Origin: Blastomussa wellsi
Lineage: Eukaryota; Cnidaria; Anthozoa; Scleractinia; Plerogyridae
DNA length: 64,000 nt
Reading direction: 5' to 3'
Assembly (NCBI GenBank): GCA_947652115.1
Contig: OX393561.1
Location: forward strand, 34,688,324-34,752,323
Below the pieces are notes generated by a model. That model did no database searches and was not told the origin of the DNA. It saw nothing but the letters and a program-made list of their open reading frames with translations. Positions 22,571-33,309 of this stretch are shown here, one piece after another; position 1 is the stretch's first letter, and the number at the start of each line of letters is the position of its first letter. The position numbers and the translations under genes are program-made.

Positions 22571-22918
22571 TAGATAGGGACGGCGGAGCGTATTTGAAAG
22601 TGGGGGGGGGGGGGGACTTGAAAATGAGCGCCGGTGGCGCAACTTTCTAGGGGGGTCTGGGGGCATCCCACCCAGAAAATTTTGAAATCTAGAGGCTCGG
22701 AAATGGTATGTTCAACGTTCTCCATGATGTATTTCTTAAAACAAGACAACCTGGATAAGTGTAAAATGACAGGTACTTTTTGTGCTGCAGCAATATTTTG
22801 GAGGTTTTATAATACGAACCTTGTACTAAAACAAAAAATTGTCATTGTCGTAAAAAGTGGGGGGGCTGAAGCCCCCCCCCCCCCCCCAGCCCCCTGGCTC
22901 CGCCGTCCCTGTTAGAAT
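22571..22918. mobile_element. GC-ended short element with poly-G/poly-C tracts
   Basis: Inverted ends AGGGACGGCGGAGCG and GGCTCCGCCGTCCCT, with flanks TTAGATA and TTAGAAT that look like a decayed target duplication. Long G run near 22601 and C run near 22874. Non-coding. Confidence 0.6.
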
Positions 22919-23981
22919 CTAACGCTGTTTGCTGCTCTTCTAGTTCCGGTCAAGAGAGAAAAGGCTAGCTGAGGGGCCCCTCCTCATCCCTTTTTCGTCA
23001 GTTATGTCCAGGATTGACGCAATTATGAGAATTACAAATTTTACGAGTTCTCGTGACGGCCTTGCGAAAATTGTTGATTTTACAGATTTTACAAATTTTA
23101 TGTGTTTTCGTGATTTTAGTAATTTTCGTCGTAATTTTCGTAAAATTCGCAATTTTAGTTAAATTCGCAGTTTTGTCAAGGGCCCTCCTTGAACTGTCTT
23201 GACATCTCTTTTTGCGAATTCTGTGAAATTTCGCTCTTTTAGTAATTTTTGTAATTGCGTTTCATCCTGGACATATCTCTTTTTCTTCGCCATATCTTCA
23301 ACAGAGAGCTTGTTTTGCTCTTTTTAGTAAAACGTCACTAGAATTATGCCTTTAGAAGTACTTTCACTCACACAAAAAGTCAGTCTGACCTTTTGAAGCT
23401 GAGATCTACAGCTACTGATGGTTTCGCAATGATATCACTTTATTCAAAACTGGACCACTATTTGCAGGTTTCTATTGGTTTAAATACGTCTTTTGGTTCT
23501 TAAGTTTTTGAAGCGATATTCGTGACAATGCCCCTAATACATGGTAACGGGCTCAGGGACGGATACAGGATTTTCAAACGAGGGGTGGATAATGAACGGA
23601 CCATTAGATATTCTAGTGGGGGGGGGGGGGGGGGAGGCGTGCAGAAATTTCCCTCAAAAATCATGCAAGCTGTCAAGCTGAATGGGGAAGCACAAATTCA
23701 CGTATGCAAATGCATTCAGCTTCAGCGCATTCACCAACAGAACTGGCCCCAGTACTGTCGCTAAAATGATACTAGAATCCGCTCTATGAATTGATACTTT
23801 TAGCTATTCGGTAGAGTACCTTCAGTAATAAAATACCATTGACAGTTTATTAAATATAACTTTTGCTTACCGTTCTTTTGAGAGGAACGTGTCAAGGGAG
23901 CTTTGCCTTTTCATCGTATTTGCGATTGCTATACAAAATGGCAGCTGCAAAATTATTTAATGGCACTTTGTGGAATTGTTT

Positions 23982-24171
23982 TTTTCTGCTCCACCCGTCA
24001 AATCGTGTGCACTGAGCCAATCAGGATCTCGTCCTGTTTCGTCTAGTGCAGTCGACTAGCTTCTGTCGCGACGTTTGTCTTCACGACGGAAGCCAGTCGA
24101 CTGCACTAGGTGAAACAGGACGAGATCCTGATTGGCTCAGTGTACACTGTTTGACGGATGGAGCAGAAAAA
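23982..24171. mobile_element. Foldback MITE
   Basis: Arms of about 80 bp, with the stretch GAGCCAATCAGGATCTCGTC on the left and its complement on the right, around a short loop. Non-coding. Confidence 0.75.
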
Positions 24172-25469
24172 CCAAAGTGAACCAAAGTTTTGAAAACGCG
24201 CATTGCGCAACAAAGAATTTGGCTGTAAGAAGAATCAAAGCGAGGTTTTACACGGATAAACTATTTGTGACTTTTCTTGCTATATATGATTTCATTTGAC
24301 TTTTAACAAAGAGATGGAAACAGATTTGTTTTCTACTTCACTTTTAATAGCATTTTTTTATTTTTATTCTGAAAAGGGCGGTGGAAATCCACCCAATGAA
24401 AATAAAATAAAATGTTGCAAGAAAGGCCAATAAAACTACTGTCAAATCCCCTACCTATGCCCGCACTCCCCCCTGCGGGATTTACATTGATAGGTGCATT
24501 ATTTTCCGTCGCTCCCGCCGTCAGGATCAGTCTGCCGTTCATAGTTTGCTTTCACACTGTGTAATAATTAACAAGATTGTTGTTTGACCTTGATTTGATC
24601 CAGACCAATTTTGTTGTGCATACCAATGTACACTGTGTTCCGATCCTTCACGGAACCAAAAGAAGAAGGCCTGAAAGAATGTACAAGAAAATGCCGTTCA
24701 AAATATGTCAAACCGATTACAATGAATGACGGATTAAATCATTTTTATTATTTATTTGTTCATCTATTCATATTTCATTGCTGCGGAACGAGCGCAACGG
24801 ACGAGCCGCAGTTATAATCAGAATGAAAAACAAAGCTATACAAATGCACCATGTGGCGACCAGAATGTACTGCGCAGCGACCAGAATGCATTGCGCGCTG
24901 GTGGTGCATTGCTTTGAGGTAAAGAAGGTCAAATTGTCGCCGGTCTTCTTTTCGGCGATCTTTGAAATTCAGGATCTTTGGTGGCCGTGTTTTCACAAGC
25001 GATTTTTCAAGTCGCTTAGCGAGTGCCAACCGGAAATCTCATGAGTGGGAATCTTTGAACCGGTGAATGTTATGAAAGCAAACAAATTGATAAACTCAAG
25101 TTCAACCGTAAACAAGTTGCACTATAAGTCCGAGAGTGCATTTTCCGATAGTTTTGACGTTTTGAGGATACTTGTTAAATCGTAAATATTTTGTGTGTGA
25201 CGAGAGGAAATAGATTGATAAACTCAAATTAACAGTGTGTTTCCGTTGTTGATTCCCAGTTGTCTGGCGGGCTGCCATGCGCTTCTCACTGCATAATATG
25301 CCGCAAGTATTAGCTGAAGAAATGATAAACAAACAGCGGTAACAAAGGACCCTAGCCCTAAAACAATAGAGGTTCTAGAGAGCTGCGAACTATCTCACCA
25401 CGCAAGCAAGATAGAGGAAGATATATAGATAGTCAAAATCATTTTTGTAATTCATCCAAAAGTCTACGT

Positions 25470-25640
25470 ATCAGGGGCGGATCCAGACTTCTTTCTAAGG
25501 AAGGGCCCGGAAAGTTTTCCGTCCCTTCCGGCCTTAAATAAAGGTGGGGGCCCGAAAAATTTTCCACCCCTCGGGCCTTAAAATTTTCTCCAAAAAAGGG
25601 GGTGGGCCGGGCTCCTCGGGCCCCTCCCCTATATCCGCCA
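25470..25640. repeat. GGCGGATCCAG-type short repeat
   Basis: Begins CAGGGGCGGATCCAGACTT and ends TATCCGCCACTG, so its ends are loosely inverted. A similar head (TTGGCGGATCCAGACTTTC) occurs at about 51272 and a related ACGGATACAGGA near 23560, suggesting a dispersed family. Confidence 0.5.
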
Positions 25641-27644
25641 CTGCGCGTTATTGACCCGATACAGCTAGTAGCCATTAATACAACATTATGATTCCGTTGA
25701 TGCCAGCAGCTGGATTTTCACAAAAATTAATTGTTGTGGCCGTCAAACCAGCATATTTCAAATTAAACAGAATCATGAAAATCTAAAAAAAGAAAAAACC
25801 AAAAATAAAACGTCTTGCGTCTTTAGTAGAACGGCACCAACCAACCGAGTTATCCTAACTTTGTAAGGAACAGGACTACCTGTTTTGATTGTCCAAAATT
25901 ACTTGGGTGCGCTTTACAAAATTGCTAAAAAGTTGTCCGAGCGTCTAAATTTGTTAGTATTCCTAACGTTTTCTTTACCTTTGGCCAAGGGTTAAGCAAT
26001 TCATGAAGGCCAGTTGTGATGATGTCCATACGAATTTACTAGATTTAAAATACGGCTGTAGACGCATATTTTTATTTTTAGGCCATTCGTATGCCGAGGT
26101 CTACTGATAAACAATTTTTTTTCTTTATTTCAAATTTAAACAGTAGTATCAAATAATAGAGCCGGAGTGCGCTAAAAATAACAATCCCATTTCCAGTGGT
26201 TAAATCCCAGCCACTGCAGTAAGTCCACAAAAGGGACCCCTTCACGACCCTCCACCAAAATTTCTGGTCTTCAACGATACTATTCAAGCAATGCGAATGA
26301 TTTATATAATGCATAAACTAAACATGACGGAGATTGCTTAAATCAAACAGAGTATAGTACGCCATGCTATATGCGTATACGCATATGAGATATGAGCGTT
26401 ACCGTTGGGTACCCACAGACTTCACTACATCAGGTTGAATGCTTATCCCTTGTGCAACCCACTAACCGCCTCTAAATTACCACTATTTTATGCAGATCTG
26501 AACTCGTTCTTTGGGCCACCTAGGCTGCCTGTGATATCTTGAGGTCGTTAATTGAACCTTACTATTTTTTGGTAAAATTTGTTTCCAGTGTAGAATGATT
26601 GCTGGGTTGCTCAAAGTTTCAGCCATTTCTACAAGTTTTAACTAATCGATCAATCGTTATTTACGTTCTAATTCGCTGCGATTAAAACGAAGGTAAAACT
26701 TTTTATCCATAAATTCCCGTAATACGAACAAATCGAACAAGGCTGAATATGACACGATACGCAAGCGGATCCAATACAGTTTATTACATCAAACATGAGC
26801 AATGGAAAATGGAAAATACAATGGAAAATACATGTATGCACGATAGCATTATAATCCCAAATACTTAGTTGTATATAACTTGCGACCTATTCTCAGGGAA
26901 AGGTCTCGAAAATACGTATCACAGCTTGAAAGAATCAGACATTTGTCTTCCGCGTATTTAATAAGCCTTTCCGAAATCGAATTACTACTGTTACATACCG
27001 CTGATGTAAGTATTCCAAATAAATAAAGAGGTACAACACCTAAAGGAAATGGTAACCGATTATTGCCTTATTCTTGCACTAATTCATGAACTTTGCAATA
27101 ACAGGCTTGTGTAAGCTTTAGATGTAGAGTCAGCTCTCGATTTCTGCATCACGTCCAGAACGCGATTAACGTTTATTGAGCACAAATTTGGAAAGTCGTT
27201 TCATACACAGGGGCCGATCTAGGGGGAGGGTATAGGGAGTGCGCACCCCCCCCCCCCCTGAGATGACCTGCGCCATTCTAATGTAACTAGTATTCTGCTT
27301 AAGTTACCCAACAATTACGGCTTTCCTTAGTGGTGCTCTGATGAATCACTTGAAGAAATTACCTGAAGCAAACAAACAAACAAGCCAAAGGAACAAACAA
27401 ACAGCCGCACTGAATAACTGTAAGCTCAAATCCGCCGATATGCCACTGCCTCGAAGGTTTCAGTGCTTCGGAATAACCCATTGGTTGGCCCAGGCCAGTA
27501 CAACCGTTTCTTAGAATTTTTACATCACAAGGGGCTGCCGGGATACCTTGAATTGGTGACGATTATTCCGGGAAACTGAAGAATTATCTTTTTACCATCT
27601 CTGCATTCAACTGAGCGAAAGAAGCTAAAAAAGGAACGCTCACG

Positions 27645-28100
27645 ATGAGTTGGAGTTCGACTCAACAGATGAGACTCGGCGTGGAAAAAGACATATTGGA
27701 CAGTGAGCTGAATAACGTAACTTGGTTTGCTCCAACGTCAGCTGGCAACACGCGAGTCGAATGGCAGGTGAACACAAACAACGGAAGGAGCTACACTCTC
27801 CGTATATACATCCCGGAGAATTTTCCAAACGAATGCCCTAAACTTGTGGTAAGCCGTACCCCATACGGTTCTCCTCTAAAGAAACACGATGGATCAAACC
27901 TGGACAAGGTTAGCTTAAACGATCACACTTACGCAGCCTACGATGGATTCACTCAGATTTGCCACTACAACCCAAGTCAGTGGGGCAATACAAGCACCCT
28001 GTACCAAGTATTTATGAAGGGTCGTATATGGCTTGAGGCTTATGAGATCCATCGGAGCTCTGGTAGAGACCTTGATACGTATTTGCCACATATGAAGTGA
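27645..28100 (+). CDS. E2-like (UBC-fold) protein of bacterial type, intronless
   Basis: A 151-residue single-exon ORF from a clear ATG. The core fits the E2 fold: beta-meander RSYTLRIYIPENFPNECPKLVV (split at residues 49-69), a candidate catalytic Cys106 in the segment FTQICHYNPSQW, and a C-terminal helix TLYQVFMKGRIWLEAYEIHR. The ICHY...W and WLEAYEIHRSSGR patterns resemble bacterial E2-like proteins found in operons with ThiF-type E1 enzymes rather than canonical eukaryotic E2s; this is recalled, not searched. An E1-like gene follows 2.7 kb downstream on the same strand and is also intronless. Expected role: accept an activated modifier on Cys106 and transfer it. Horizontal origin is an inference from intronlessness, sequence type and the E1 partner. 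It could instead be an inactive UEV-like protein. Confidence 0.75.
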   Translation: MSWSSTQQMRLGVEKDILDSELNNVTWFAPTSAGNTRVEWQVNTNNGRSYTLRIYIPENFPNECPKLVVSRTPYGSPLKKHDGSNLDKVSLNDHTYAAYDGFTQICHYNPSQWGNTSTLYQVFMKGRIWLEAYEIHRSSGRDLDTYLPHMK

Positions 28101-30066
28101 AGTTATGAAGAAACTGAACTGAACTGATCGCCCGGGCGATTGCAATCGTATATCAGACAAGGTCATTTTTGCCACAATAAGGGTAAAGAGCTAAACGTTT
28201 AGGAATAGAATTACGTCAATTTGTGAAACGAGTATGAAAGGCAAAAAAACATGAAATGAAAATCGATTTATTCTAGAAATACATTGTACTTTAACTGCCT
28301 TTGTGCGTTTAGAAGTGATGCGAAGTTTTACTTTGAATCGAAATAAGAATTAAGTTTGGCTGTGACCGTTAAGTGAAAAGTTGTTCCTGAACTTAATACC
28401 TCACTACCAATAGCTAGAACACTTGGCTCAACAGCTTACAAGCATTTTTCAAAATTTAACTCATCTTGTAGTACAAGGTCGGTGGTAGGTTTTTGTTCAT
28501 TGTTTTATATTATTCTTGGAAAGAGCTAGGTCAATACGGGGTCATCTATATTTAACTTTGAACATCTTCCTTACATTCTAAGAAATCACGAGTACAATGA
28601 GAAATCTTTTTCTTGCATGGAAATGAGTGTTATAGTGGATTAGGTTATTTCCACAAAATCATTGCCGAAATGTCTGAATCCGGCACTTAAAAGAAAATTC
28701 TACTGAATATGCCAGAAACCGTTTACGTCGTAAGCTAATAATGACAGACCCACGATCCTGCCCTATTCTACTTTTAGGAATGCTTCCTGTGAGCCAGTTT
28801 TGAAAAAACAAAAATTTTTCCTAAAGTCAACAGTGGCTATTCTCTGTGGTTCCAGGATTTGAAAGTTTTTTTTCATGGCAGTGTTACAATTTACTGCACT
28901 TCGAACCTAACAAGTCCAATCCAAGGACGAACGGTGCCGATAGTTTCATTTCCTCCTTGGGGTCATTTTGTTGTGATGGTTTCTGAGAATAACAGGAAAA
29001 CTATCCCGCGTTTCGTTACACCCCTCTGTAACAGACCCACTGAAACCCTACCCAGTGGATTATTTTCCCCTACCCAGCGGAAATTTAGTCTACCCAGTAC
29101 CCAGTGAATATTTTGATTTTACCCAGTGACTGTGCGGTGTGACCCAGCGTATTTTGTTTGCAAAAAATAATAATAAATAAGCAAAATAAAACAGAAAACG
29201 AGAGGACCCAGTGAGAAATTAGCCAACCCGGTTACTTTTTTCCGAAAACCCAGTAAGGAGAAAGTTTCCACTGTGTCTGTTACAGAGGGGTGTTTCGTTG
29301 GACAACGCCGAAGCGGCTGATTTTGTGAACCCTGAAGCTGGTTTCGTCTACGCTCGTCTAAGAGGTCTTCTAAGTTTGGCGTAGCGTACTAGAGGAAACC
29401 AACAGCTCCTAAGGTTGCTGAATCCACTCTTACACTGTTATACGCCAAAGAGCAAAACGATTAGCTTATCACAAAGCGCAGTCAAAACTACCTGAGCAAT
29501 CGGCAATCAATGGCAATGTGGATAAAATACTACTGATTACAGGCCTCGTATAGTCCTTATACTCATGGTCCCATCAGCGATATGTAAATGGTCGACTCTT
29601 TGCCCGAAGACTTAGAAAGGAAGAGGAAAACCAGCAAACTAAATTTATTCAAAGACAGAAGAGTTACTCGTAGCTGTGTAATAAACAAACTTATCCCTGG
29701 ATCTACGAAACGTAACAGCAAATTTTAAGTGTAGTACAAGAATGTAGAATTGAACATACGAGTTACAAGGGTCATTCATTTTTTCATAATAGCCAAGACA
29801 CTGTAAAATTTACTCCATAACTGCTAAACACAATGAATCACCTAGAATCGCAACAAAAAAAATAAAAATAAAATCTTGTATCCCAGTTAAGCAAGTAATG
29901 CCAAGAGCTAGTTTACTGCATTATAACGGCGGAAGAGGTGGCAACTATTTTCGTCCATGTCTACAGGACACTACAAGGTTTTCAAGCGCAGCCATCAAGG
30001 GTATCCACACACAAACGAATCGGTCCAAATAGTTTCGCGTAATCTTTCATGTTTGGTTAATCAAAG
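28101..30066. other. Spacer between E2-like gene and small ORF
   Basis: Contains the 3' side of the E2-like gene and one hAT-like MITE at 29018-29291. I looked for a ubiquitin-like ORF ending in Gly-Gly and for a JAB/MPN motif and saw neither. Confidence 0.5.
29018..29291. mobile_element. hAT-like MITE with 8-bp target duplication
   Basis: Inverted ends ACACCCCTCTGTAACAGAC and its complement are flanked by GTTTCGTT at 29010-29017 and 29292-29299. An 8-bp duplication fits the hAT superfamily. The interior is repetitive ACCCAGTG-type sequence without coding capacity. Confidence 0.7.
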
Positions 30067-30291
30067 TTAATCTTCTCTGTTTTCCAGTATTTCGTGCACC
30101 ACTACACTGAAGTATTTAGTAATTTTTAGATGAACCCGTCTGTCGGCACTCGTAACATCTTCTTTCTTCTTTACCTCCAACACTCCGGTAGCACGGTCAA
30201 AGATCATCTCCTCCCGTTGTGGTTGGTTATTAGCGCTTTTCTCAACGGCGTCCTTAAAATATTTCCCAATGCTCCCAGAATCAGTCGCCAT
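30067..30291 (-). CDS. Small 74-residue ORF, unknown function, divergent from the E1-like gene
   Basis: Starts at an ATG in good context (AAGATGGCG), encodes MATDSGSIGKYFKDAVEKSA at its N-terminus, and ends in a Glu/Asp-rich tail. The composition is protein-like: charged, with an amphipathic start and an alternating hydrophobic segment VHLKITKYFSVVVHEIL. I do not recognise a family. It does not end in Gly-Gly, so it is not an obvious mature ubiquitin-like modifier. It lies between the E2-like and E1-like genes and is transcribed away from the E1-like gene, with about 540 bp between the start codons. It could also be the first exon of a longer gene or chance. Confidence 0.4.
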   Translation of the reverse strand: MATDSGSIGKYFKDAVEKSANNQPQREEMIFDRATGVLEVKKKEDVTSADRRVHLKITKYFSVVVHEILENRED

Positions 30292-30467
30292 CTTTTAGAT
30301 AGAAAGCTCCGCTTCAGTACGGTGTTGCGGGAGGCCTTCAGAGTAGCAAGTCAGAGCCGAGAAAAGTGTCCTTCCGAGAAAAGTGTCCTCCTAGCTCCTC
30401 GGAGTTGAGATATTGTCTTAGTTCTGTGCTGACAGTTTCAGGTGGCTTCAAGAATAATAAAAAAGAA

Positions 30468-30475
30468 TGACGTCA
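30468..30475. promoter_or_regulatory. CRE/ATF palindrome between the small ORF and the E1-like gene
   Basis: A perfect TGACGTCA lies in the 540-bp divergent interval and could serve as a bidirectional promoter element. Only the sequence match is seen. Confidence 0.35.
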
Positions 30476-30810
30476 CCAATTTAGCATGATAGTTATTCCC
30501 ACACGTCTCTTGTTTAGAAAACCTGTTGAACCAGTATTTCTAGACATCTATCATAAAAAGTACAGTAGTTCGTTACACTTCTTGCAAAAGAAATTAAATG
30601 GGTAAAAATTGAAAGGTCTAACAAAAAAAATGTCATGAGACCAGCTTGCTCGATATTTCCAAGTCCCCGTATTCCGAGAAAACGAGGATTTTATTCTTGA
30701 TGGGCCATCAGCCAGTCAAAGTGAAAATGAAAATTCTCAGAAAAATTTCACAATAGGTTAGCTCAACGCCACTCTATTTACACGTTGAACTGTGTCATTT
30801 TAGTACTAAC

Positions 30811-30831
30811 ATGAAGAACGAGATTGAATAA
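30811..30831 (+). promoter_or_regulatory. Upstream ORF just before the E1-like start codon
   Basis: ATG 30811 encodes MKNEIE and stops at TAA 30829-30831, one base before the E1-like ATG at 30833. If this part is transcribed it could modulate initiation. A CATTTTAG immediately upstream could alternatively be a splice acceptor for a 5' UTR exon. Confidence 0.35.
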
Positions 30832-30832
30832 G

Positions 30833-32110
30833 ATGAAGGAAGGATGCCAGGACAGAGTTGTCTGCATTATGCAGCCTAATTTCATTGACATCCTCAAAAG
30901 AAACGAGACTAAGAAAGCGTTTTCTGTAACAACGTTCGACGATTGTGACACAATTCACGTCCGTGTCGAATGCATTGATGAGTCTATCGAGATTGAGCAG
31001 CTAGTCGCATTCAAGGTTTGTCAAGAAATACCTCAGGGTACAGGGCTTCAGCAGGTTGCCTCAGGTTTGATTTCCAGTCTGGGACATCTAAACGAGCCAC
31101 AGATCGCAATATTGGTTTCAGAAGATGACCAAGTCAGAGCGTTTGTCAGACCAAAATCAGACAAACCTGTTGAAGAAGCAAACGTTTTGTGTCTGCCAGA
31201 CCGATCCCAACTCTACTCCTGCAGTCGTGGAATATTGGAGTCAGGTCTGTTCGATGACCGAATAGTTGCAGTGGTTGGTCTGGGAAGTGGTGGTTCGCAT
31301 GCGGTGATGGAGCTTGTCAAAGCTGGGGTGGACAAGTTCGTATTGGTTGATTACGATCGAATCGAACTTCAGAACATTACACGCCATGTTTGTGGGTTAA
31401 GTGACCTCGGACGTCTAAAGACAAAAGCGATGCGAGATCGCATCCTGGAAAAGAATCCATTTGCTGACGTTGAAATTCACAACACTGACATCAATAACTT
31501 AGAAGAAGCCAGAAACATACTTAAGGGGTGTGACATTGTCATCGCTGCAACCGACAACATCAGGAGCAGGTTTAACATCAACACGTTGTCCTTAGAGCTT
31601 GGCATTCCCACCGTTTACGGTTCTTGCAATACCAGAGCTGCCGGTGGACAAGTAGTACGTGTGAGACCAAAGGTTGGCCCATGCTTTTCATGCATTTTCG
31701 TCGATGCGGCGATGGAAGCTATCCAAGAGGAAATGTCTTCCTTCCGTCAGGCTCGCAAGGCTTTTCCACCTTACATTGGAGACGACGAGGTAGAATCCAA
31801 CATTCAAGTTGGGTTGTCTTCCGACATCGTGCCCATTGCAAATATGTTAGTGAAACTAGCCCTGGTGGAATTGTGTCGTGGGAAGGATAGTGCACTGGCG
31901 ACTTTAGAAACAGATCTGGATGCTTCGTTCTACATGTGGGCCAATCGCAGAGAACAAGAGTATGCTGGTTACACTGAAGATAGCTTTCACAGGTTTGATG
32001 AGCCTGGAATCTTAAGATGGTATCCAATGAGGAGCAAGAGGAAACCCGACTGCAAGATTTGCCAAAACATGGAAGGCAGTGCAAAAAATAGAGCATTTTT
32101 CTCTTCTTAA
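30833..32110 (+). CDS. E1-like ThiF/MoeB-family adenylyltransferase, intronless, bacterial type
   Basis: Single-exon ORF of 425 residues. The start is ATG 30833, because the frame upstream has only a TTG and a stop at 30812. After about 140 N-terminal residues of unrecognised type comes a Rossmann ATP-binding domain: VVGLGSGGS (149-155), LVDYDRIELQNITRH with the conserved Arg184, GRLKTKAM (Lys196) and DIVIAATDN (238-242). Two zinc-type Cys pairs are present, CFSC (284-287) and CKIC (407-410), as in ThiF and MoeB. The C-terminal part FYMWANRRE...ILRWYP resembles bacterial ThiF proteins that neighbour E2-like and JAB genes. Expected reaction: ATP-dependent adenylation of the C-terminus of a ubiquitin-like protein, then transfer toward the E2-like partner encoded upstream. 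No separate catalytic-Cys domain is evident. Horizontal acquisition is inferred. Confidence 0.82.
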   Translation: MKEGCQDRVVCIMQPNFIDILKRNETKKAFSVTTFDDCDTIHVRVECIDESIEIEQLVAFKVCQEIPQGTGLQQVASGLISSLGHLNEPQIAILVSEDDQVRAFVRPKSDKPVEEANVLCLPDRSQLYSCSRGILESGLFDDRIVAVVGLGSGGSHAVMELVKAGVDKFVLVDYDRIELQNITRHVCGLSDLGRLKTKAMRDRILEKNPFADVEIHNTDINNLEEARNILKGCDIVIAATDNIRSRFNINTLSLELGIPTVYGSCNTRAAGGQVVRVRPKVGPCFSCIFVDAAMEAIQEEMSSFRQARKAFPPYIGDDEVESNIQVGLSSDIVPIANMLVKLALVELCRGKDSALATLETDLDASFYMWANRREQEYAGYTEDSFHRFDEPGILRWYPMRSKRKPDCKICQNMEGSAKNRAFFSS

Positions 32111-33309
32111 AGGAACAATGAATGACATTTCTTTACTCACACAAAAAATGTTCCTAGAACCTAAAGCAAGACGAATGTAGAAAAGGAGAGCAAACAATCA
32201 TTAGTTTTGTAGCGCGTTTCTAGCCCACAAGCACCGAATTTGAAACAGTAAGCCTATTGTCAAATTTTAACTTATTTCCATTCATTGGTTACATTTGGTG
32301 GCAAATAGAATTAATGTCAGATAAAAAGGTAGAAGATGCCTGTGGCATATGCCCCAACATGGAGTGCATGGGGTATAAGCTGCTATAGTAAGTCCCTGTT
32401 GGTTAAATATAAAAGAGATCAGGATCACCACTTGTAAAATTACCAAGTGCTGTGATCACCACTTTGACTAGGCTTGAATTCAAGCTTTGGAATAGTGGAG
32501 GAAATCCAGCCTACACTGTCACTCGACTATCACTTTTTTATGGTAGACGAAATAGTACTCATCCCTACCAGAAACCCTACAGCAATCAATTTAATGTCCT
32601 GGATTGGTTGTTACTTGAAATTTTGCCAAAAATTTAAAACAGTACAACAAGCAATCAGACATTACACAGACCTTGCAGAGTTGCTGATATATCGTACATT
32701 TTTGGCTAAAATGTAGGATGTTATGGCGACCAGTTGATCTGTTCACTAAGGCTACTACAGTAATGATTTACAAGAAAACAATAAAAATATTTTACTTCCA
32801 ACAAAAACATACCCAATCTAATATTATTGATTGGTTCCCATCATTTATGGACAAGGTCTTACAGCTGTTATCAGTAATGACATAAGTTTTGAAACTTCAC
32901 TAAACAACAACAAAATGTAGCATCTGGAGTCAAACTGCAGTATCATTTCATCATCAAATGTCCAAAGCAATAGTGAATGAGTTCAAGAATGAAGAAACCT
33001 TGGACTTTTTAAGCTCCATGTACAGTGCTGTATCTAGTTCAATCCCTTCTTGAGTCACTTTGTATCACATACGTCACTTGGCATCAATTCATTACCTACA
33101 TTTCAAGTTAATGATGAACAAGGAAGACCGGTGACGATAACAATGAGTATAGATGAATTCTGGACACCTCCATTCCACGAATAACATAAAAGCAGCCACA
33201 TCCACATTATTGACAAATCAGAGATAAGCACGACTATGCAATGTTCAAAAGGTTTATATTACAGAATGCACATAATTTCCTGAATCCACATAAATTCATT
33301 CGTCTGTCA
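32111..33309. other. Spacer between E1-like gene and NOP10
   Basis: AT-rich with no recognised exon. An AATAAA at 32780-32785 is the first plus-strand poly(A) hexamer I noticed after the E1-like stop. Confidence 0.45.

Larger units (their letters stand above)
21752..27644. other. Intergenic region, repeat-rich, no supported gene
   Basis: Between the divergent ANKS6 and E2-like genes. It holds homopolymer-rich repeat copies (22571-22918, 23560-23640, 25470-25640, 27208-27262), an AT-rich TTTTCGTAATTTT-type low-complexity stretch at 23030-23170 and a foldback at 23982-24171. I see no exon with recognisable homology. Confidence 0.6.

Noticed and set aside
27640..27828. Minus-strand ORF overlapping the E2-like gene
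   Set aside because: Antisense shadow of the 27645-28100 coding frame.
31719..32096. 125-codon minus-strand ORF inside the E1-like gene
   Set aside because: Antisense shadow of a well-supported coding region with ThiF motifs.
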